Assembly (NCBI RefSeq): GCF_050859025.1
Contig: NZ_CP138200.1
Location: forward strand, 5,642,001-5,706,000
Origin: Wukongibacter sp050859025
GTDB lineage: Bacteria; Bacillota; Clostridia; Peptostreptococcales; Caminicellaceae
Reading direction: 5' to 3'
Length of the DNA stretch: 64,000 bases
This document shows positions 59,945-64,000 of this stretch, in pieces (positions within the stretch are counted from its first letter, which is position 1; every line of letters starts with the position of its first letter). Both the position numbers and the translations under genes were made by a program. The notes below the pieces were generated by a model that ran no database searches, was not told where the DNA came from, and saw only the letters and a list, made by a program, of their open reading frames with translations.

Positions 59945-61063
59945 TTATTCTTCTGAACTAACTTGGTTTACTATATTAATAGAAGTTCCTTCTTCAATAT
60001 ACTCCTGTCCCTTTACAACTAATTTATCTCCTACATTTAGCTCTCCAGATATTTGAACATATCCATCCTTTGTTATTCCCTTTTCAATAACAACCTTCTT
60101 AGGGCTATTTTCTTCTACAATGTAAACATAGTGTTCGTTTCCCTTTGACAATATAGTTTTTTTCGGCACAACTATTTGATTCTCTAGCTTCTCTATTTCA
60201 AAATCTATATCTGCAAACATACCAGCTCTCAAGGATGAATCCTTGTTTTCTATTTCAATTTCAACGGGATATATATTACCATTGTTTGACCCTACTGGAC
60301 TAATAGATGTTATCTTACCTACATAATCCTTTTCTTGTACCTCAACTCGTACATCATTACCAACATTAATTTTATTCACAAAATCCTCTGAAATATTTGC
60401 TTTTACAATAATTGGATCAAGCTTTACTATAACAAAGTCACTAGAACCAGTCATTTCTCCAACTTCAACGTTTCTACTTGCTACTATACCATTTATAGGG
60501 CTTTTTACTATTGTATCATTTAAAGATGAATTTAAGGTAGCGGAATTTGATTCATAATCTTTTTGTGCCTGCTGATAATTTAATTTTGCTTGTTCAAATG
60601 ATATCTCAGTATTATCTAAATCCTTCTTCGTTATAACACCTGTCTCATATAGTGACTTCATTTTATTAAAGTTTTCTAACTCATCATCATATTTTATTTT
60701 TGCATTATCTAATGATGTCTTTAATTTGCTCTTTTGTAGATTAACATCAGTTTTTAGATCGTTATTATCTAAGGTATATAAAACATCACCCTTATTTACA
60801 CTATCTCCCAACTTAAAGTTGATGCTTGCAACCTTGCCCTTAGCCTCACTTGATACACTCACTTCTTCACTCGCATATAACTTTCCTGTAGTACTATAAT
60901 CATTTGTTAGTACACCTTTCTCTATTTCTTCAACCTCAATGGCTATACTATTCTTCTTTAGATTATCCTGTGGGGTTTGCATCTCCGCACTTGGTCTAGA
61001 ACAACCTGTCACAATAAGAGGAATAATCATCAAAGATATAATTAGCATTTTTTTCATTTTCAA
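59945..61063 (-). CDS. RND efflux periplasmic-adaptor-type lipoprotein
   Basis: 372 residues. A lipoprotein signal ends in LIVTGC. Then come a lipoyl/barrel-sandwich half (ASEEVSVSSEAKGKV), a coiled-coil hairpin (about 95-175), the second lipoyl half (SPINGIVASRNVEVGEM) and beta-barrel domains. It is the HlyD-like membrane-fusion partner of the RND protein. TTG 61063 is preferred because AAGGGAGAG is spaced correctly; an ATG lies two codons later. It follows the RND gene directly, the reverse of the common order. Confidence 0.92.
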   Translation of the reverse strand: MKMKKMLIISLMIIPLIVTGCSRPSAEMQTPQDNLKKNSIAIEVEEIEKGVLTNDYSTTGKLYASEEVSVSSEAKGKVASINFKLGDSVNKGDVLYTLDNNDLKTDVNLQKSKLKTSLDNAKIKYDDELENFNKMKSLYETGVITKKDLDNTEISFEQAKLNYQQAQKDYESNSATLNSSLNDTIVKSPINGIVASRNVEVGEMTGSSDFVIVKLDPIIVKANISEDFVNKINVGNDVRVEVQEKDYVGKITSISPVGSNNGNIYPVEIEIENKDSSLRAGMFADIDFEIEKLENQIVVPKKTILSKGNEHYVYIVEENSPKKVVIEKGITKDGYVQISGELNVGDKLVVKGQEYIEEGTSINIVNQVSSEE

Positions 61064-61080
61064 TTCTATCTCTCCCTTCA

Positions 61081-64000
61081 CTATTTTCTATCTGTAAATA
61101 TTGGAATTTTTCTTTGAATCCTATTTTTAAGCCCTTCTATAAGAGAATATAGTACAGGAATAAATATAAGAGTCAAAACAGTAGATGCCACTAATCCAAA
61201 TATCAATGCAAATCCTAATTGAGCATAGTCTGGATTCTTTAAAGCTAAAGGGAGTATTCCACCAATAGTTGTTATCGATGTGGCAAATACAGGGGCAAAT
61301 CTAGATTTACCTCCTTCTTTTATAGCCTGAATCATACCATATCCACGTTTTCTTAGATAGTTTATATAATCTACCAAAACTATAGCATCATTTACCGCTA
61401 TACCCACTAAGGAAACAATTCCCATAAATGCAAATAGTCCAAAGCCATTTCTTGTGATAATCAAGCCTACGATAGCTCCTATAGTAGCTAAAGGCACTGA
61501 GAATAATATAACCAATGGTTGAGACAATGAGTTAAACTGAACTGCTAGTATAATAAACACCAATAAAACAGCTATACCCATATTAAGAAACATATCTGTA
61601 AAGGATTCTTGAATATCCTGCTGCTCTCCACCATAAGAAATTTCTACATCTTCTGGCAAAGGATAATTCTCTATCTTTGATTTAAATTCTTTTATTACTT
61701 CAGAGGTATTGGTCCCCTTAGTTACATTAGACTCAACCTTCACTATCCTATCAAGCTCCTCATGCTCAATAGAAAGTGAGCCCCTTGCTTCAACCAAGGA
61801 TGCTACTTGAGAAAATGATATCTTCTCTCCTGTGTTAGATGTAAAATATATTTTTTCAAAATCATTAATGGTTTTAATTTGTTCTTCAGTTGTTCTAACT
61901 ATTATATCTATTTCATCTTGATTTTCTTTAAGCTTAGAAACCTGTGTACCTTGAACAGCCTTTCTTATTTCAGAAGACACTGTATTAACATTTACTCCTA
62001 GCAGACTGGCTCTCTCCTTATCTACTACCACCTTTAACTCTGGTGGACCATCACCTATAGTAGTACTTGTCTCTGTTACTCCTTCTATATCCTTCAGCAT
62101 TACCTCAAGATGGTTGGCTACTGTCTCTAAACTTTCAAAGCTTTCTCCCTTTAGTTTAATACTAATAGGCTTTCCTCCAGAAGGTCCCATTCCTTGCTGT
62201 TCTACAGTTATATCAGCTCCTGCAATCTGTTTCAAGTCCTTCCTTAAGCTATCTACAATCTCATTACTACCTCTTTCTCTTTCTTCCTCTGGCACTAGGT
62301 CTATCGAAATCTTAGCTTCGTTTTGCTTATCACCGCCACCTCTTAAGAAACTTCCTCCCGTGCTCCCTACTTTACTCACGATAGTAACAATTTCCGGATA
62401 TTCGAACAATGCCTCTTTAATCTCATCAACAATATCCCCTGTATCTTCTACTAAATATCCCGATGGCAATTCCACCGATATATCAAAGGTCGTACTGTCG
62501 GTAGAAGGAAATAGCTCTATTTTTAAAAGCCCTAGGGGAATGGTTGCTAAGCTCGCTAAAAATACAACTCCTGCAATTCCAACAATACCAACTCTTCTGA
62601 GCTTGCTCTTTAATATAGCATCTAGCATTCCAACATATTTTTTTACAATTTTAGATTCTCCATGACCTGAATTAGAGCTCTTAAATTGTTTTATATACAT
62701 GGCACCTGCGAAAACGATAGATGCTATTACTGATAATAAACCTATTTTTCCGTCATCAGTAAAGGCAAATAGAGATAGGACAAGTACAAATAATACAGAT
62801 GCAATTTTTCTAACTAATTTAAATTTGTCCTTATTTTCATTTATCTTAGCCTTATGCTTACTTAAATATCTTGAACATAAAGCTGGAGTAATAACAAGTG
62901 ATACTACAAATGAGGTCCCTATGGCAAACATTACTGTAAGAGGGATAACCTTTAAAAATTCTCCCATTATTCCTGACGTTAAAGCCATAGGATAAAAGGC
63001 TGCCATAGTTGTCAGCGTTGATGCAAATACGGCCGGTGCAACTTGATTTGTTGCCATCTTTGAAGCATTAAATACATCTATACCTCTATCTCTATATACA
63101 TCTATATTTTCCATAATTACAATAGCATTATCAACAAGCATACCCAATGCTAAAATCAACGCAACCAGTGACATAGTGTTGAAGGTCATTCCATTATATT
63201 GTAGTAACACAAAGCTAGTAAGCAGTGTCAGCGGAATGACGAAGGCTACAATAAGTGATTCCCTAAATCCTATAAATAAGAATAGAACAATGATAACAAT
63301 AAGAAGTCCCGATAAGGCATTTCCCACAACGTCATTGAGGGTTTTATTGACCTCTACAGCTGTATCTCCACTTATGGACACATCAATGTCATCAGGATAT
63401 AATTTGCCTTCGCCTTCTTTTAATACCCTTTTAATTTCATTACTTAATCCTACTATATCGGCCCCACTATCCCTTGTGATAGACAGGGTAATGGTACGAG
63501 TAAAGGTTTTATCTTCTGAAACCCCTTTTTCGTATCTCTCAGAATACGATGTTATCTCCTCATATGTATCTTCAACTAGAGCAACATCCTTCAGATAAAT
63601 AGGTGTTCCATCTTGGACAGAAATAATAGTTTCTTCGATCTCTTTAACCTGTGTAAATTCTCCAACAGTACGAATATTGAATTGCATATCATCGAGTTCA
63701 ATATCTCCGCCAGGCGCAGTAACATTTGAACTAGAAATTGCATTTCTTATGTCATCAATTGAGATACTATATATTGCTAATTTAGAAGTATCTACATATA
63801 TGTTAATCTCTCTATCAACGCCACCTACCATATTAACTTCGCTAATACCATCTATCTTTTCTATCTCATCTTGAATGTCCTCAGCTACATTTTTAAGTGT
63901 GATTAAATCGTAATCACCACTAATATTTAAGGTCATAATTGCTTTATCGCTGGTATCAAAACCTGAAACAATTGGTGCATCACTATCCTGGGGTAAATTA
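61081..64000 (-). CDS. RND-family efflux permease (5' end beyond the window)
   Basis: At least 972 residues; the frame is open from the stop at 61081 to the right edge. The part upstream of the first in-window Met (DLPQDSDAPIVSGFDTSD) is also typical of the family, so the true start is outside. Visible are porter subdomains, membrane helices 2-12, the Gly-rich docking-type segments and the proton-relay region ALGMLVDNAIVIMENI, with a matching VNDAIVLVDY in the second half. This is the Gram-positive AcrB/SwrC-like type. Substrate unknown; lipopeptides, detergents or drugs are likely. Confidence 0.95.
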   Translation of the reverse strand, partial: NLPQDSDAPIVSGFDTSDKAIMTLNISGDYDLITLKNVAEDIQDEIEKIDGISEVNMVGGVDREINIYVDTSKLAIYSISIDDIRNAISSSNVTAPGGDIELDDMQFNIRTVGEFTQVKEIEETIISVQDGTPIYLKDVALVEDTYEEITSYSERYEKGVSEDKTFTRTITLSITRDSGADIVGLSNEIKRVLKEGEGKLYPDDIDVSISGDTAVEVNKTLNDVVGNALSGLLIVIIVLFLFIGFRESLIVAFVIPLTLLTSFVLLQYNGMTFNTMSLVALILALGMLVDNAIVIMENIDVYRDRGIDVFNASKMATNQVAPAVFASTLTTMAAFYPMALTSGIMGEFLKVIPLTVMFAIGTSFVVSLVITPALCSRYLSKHKAKINENKDKFKLVRKIASVLFVLVLSLFAFTDDGKIGLLSVIASIVFAGAMYIKQFKSSNSGHGESKIVKKYVGMLDAILKSKLRRVGIVGIAGVVFLASLATIPLGLLKIELFPSTDSTTFDISVELPSGYLVEDTGDIVDEIKEALFEYPEIVTIVSKVGSTGGSFLRGGGDKQNEAKISIDLVPEEERERGSNEIVDSLRKDLKQIAGADITVEQQGMGPSGGKPISIKLKGESFESLETVANHLEVMLKDIEGVTETSTTIGDGPPELKVVVDKERASLLGVNVNTVSSEIRKAVQGTQVSKLKENQDEIDIIVRTTEEQIKTINDFEKIYFTSNTGEKISFSQVASLVEARGSLSIEHEELDRIVKVESNVTKGTNTSEVIKEFKSKIENYPLPEDVEISYGGEQQDIQESFTDMFLNMGIAVLLVFIILAVQFNSLSQPLVILFSVPLATIGAIVGLIITRNGFGLFAFMGIVSLVGIAVNDAIVLVDYINYLRKRGYGMIQAIKEGGKSRFAPVFATSITTIGGILPLALKNPDYAQLGFALIFGLVASTVLTLIFIPVLYSLIEGLKNRIQRKIPIFTDRK

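Noticed and set aside
1..64000. tRNA or rRNA genes
   Set aside because: No cloverleaf with a CCA end or rRNA-like block was recognised by eye; the tRNA-like motifs seen belong to T-box leaders. A tRNAscan-type search would be decisive.

Overview
The window reads as a chromosomal segment of an anaerobic, spore-forming, low-GC Firmicute of the Clostridia/Tissierellia type. Evidence: AT-rich DNA; a cotJABC spore-coat operon; oxygen-sensitive enzymes (pyruvate formate-lyase with its activase, and a double-cubane-type reductase with its activase); three T-box leaders; a ctsR-mcsA-mcsB-clpC operon; and CarD, DisA and archaeal-type ProRS/AspRS. Most genes are on the minus strand. Both ends are cut inside genes. 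No rRNA, tRNA, CRISPR array, prophage or intact transposase was seen.

Layout, left to right. 0-5 kb: end of a membrane protein gene, then cysE-cysS behind a Cys T-box, and gltX behind a promoter with a palindrome. 5-15.7 kb: accessory genes inside an otherwise conserved Firmicute gene order. These are a ProRS-like protein with eroded catalytic motifs, a plus-strand operon of double-cubane reductase, DUF3343 and activase, an NRDE protein, a Cys-rich small protein, a Fur-box-controlled opine-metallophore pair (cntL-cntM), cotJABC and a HepT-MntA toxin-antitoxin pair. 15.8-29.5 kb: conserved backbone of proS (Pro T-box), ispF, ispD, yacL, carD, DUF1573, disA, radA, clpC, mcsB, mcsA and ctsR (CtsR operator). 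29.8-33.1 kb: pflA and pflB, the latter behind a ZTP riboswitch. 33.2-36.9 kb: proA/proB and divergent proC. 37-44.3 kb: a lipoprotein serpin, an EF-G-like GTPase, a NIF3-family protein, a soluble Rossmann-MCP fusion and an NMO-like flavoprotein. 44.5-49.5 kb: aspS-gatC-gatA-gatB behind a T-box whose specifier is AAC (Asn). 49.6-64 kb: a MazG-like protein, a CPBP protease, a membrane-anchored MutS-like ATPase, an ABC exporter, rsgA, a two-component system and an RND efflux pair.

How the genes work together. Several are tied to tRNA charging. The AAC T-box, the archaeal-type (probably non-discriminating) AspRS and GatCAB form one regulatory and enzymatic unit for making Asn-tRNA. The active ProRS lacks the bacterial editing domain, while the catalytically eroded ProRS paralogue about 9 kb away keeps it, which suggests division of labour in trans. 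CtsR, McsA, McsB and ClpC form the arginine-phosphorylation/proteolysis stress circuit.

The strongest hidden structure is a set of short intergenic palindromes. Three families (A, B, C) have different interiors but the same length (about 100-105 bp) and the same TATAG...CTATA ends. At least 15 full or partial copies lie in gaps between genes, in both orientations, sometimes abutting and sharing one TATA, and often between a stop codon and its terminator or inside an operon. Three further inverted-repeat elements (D, E, F) are also present.
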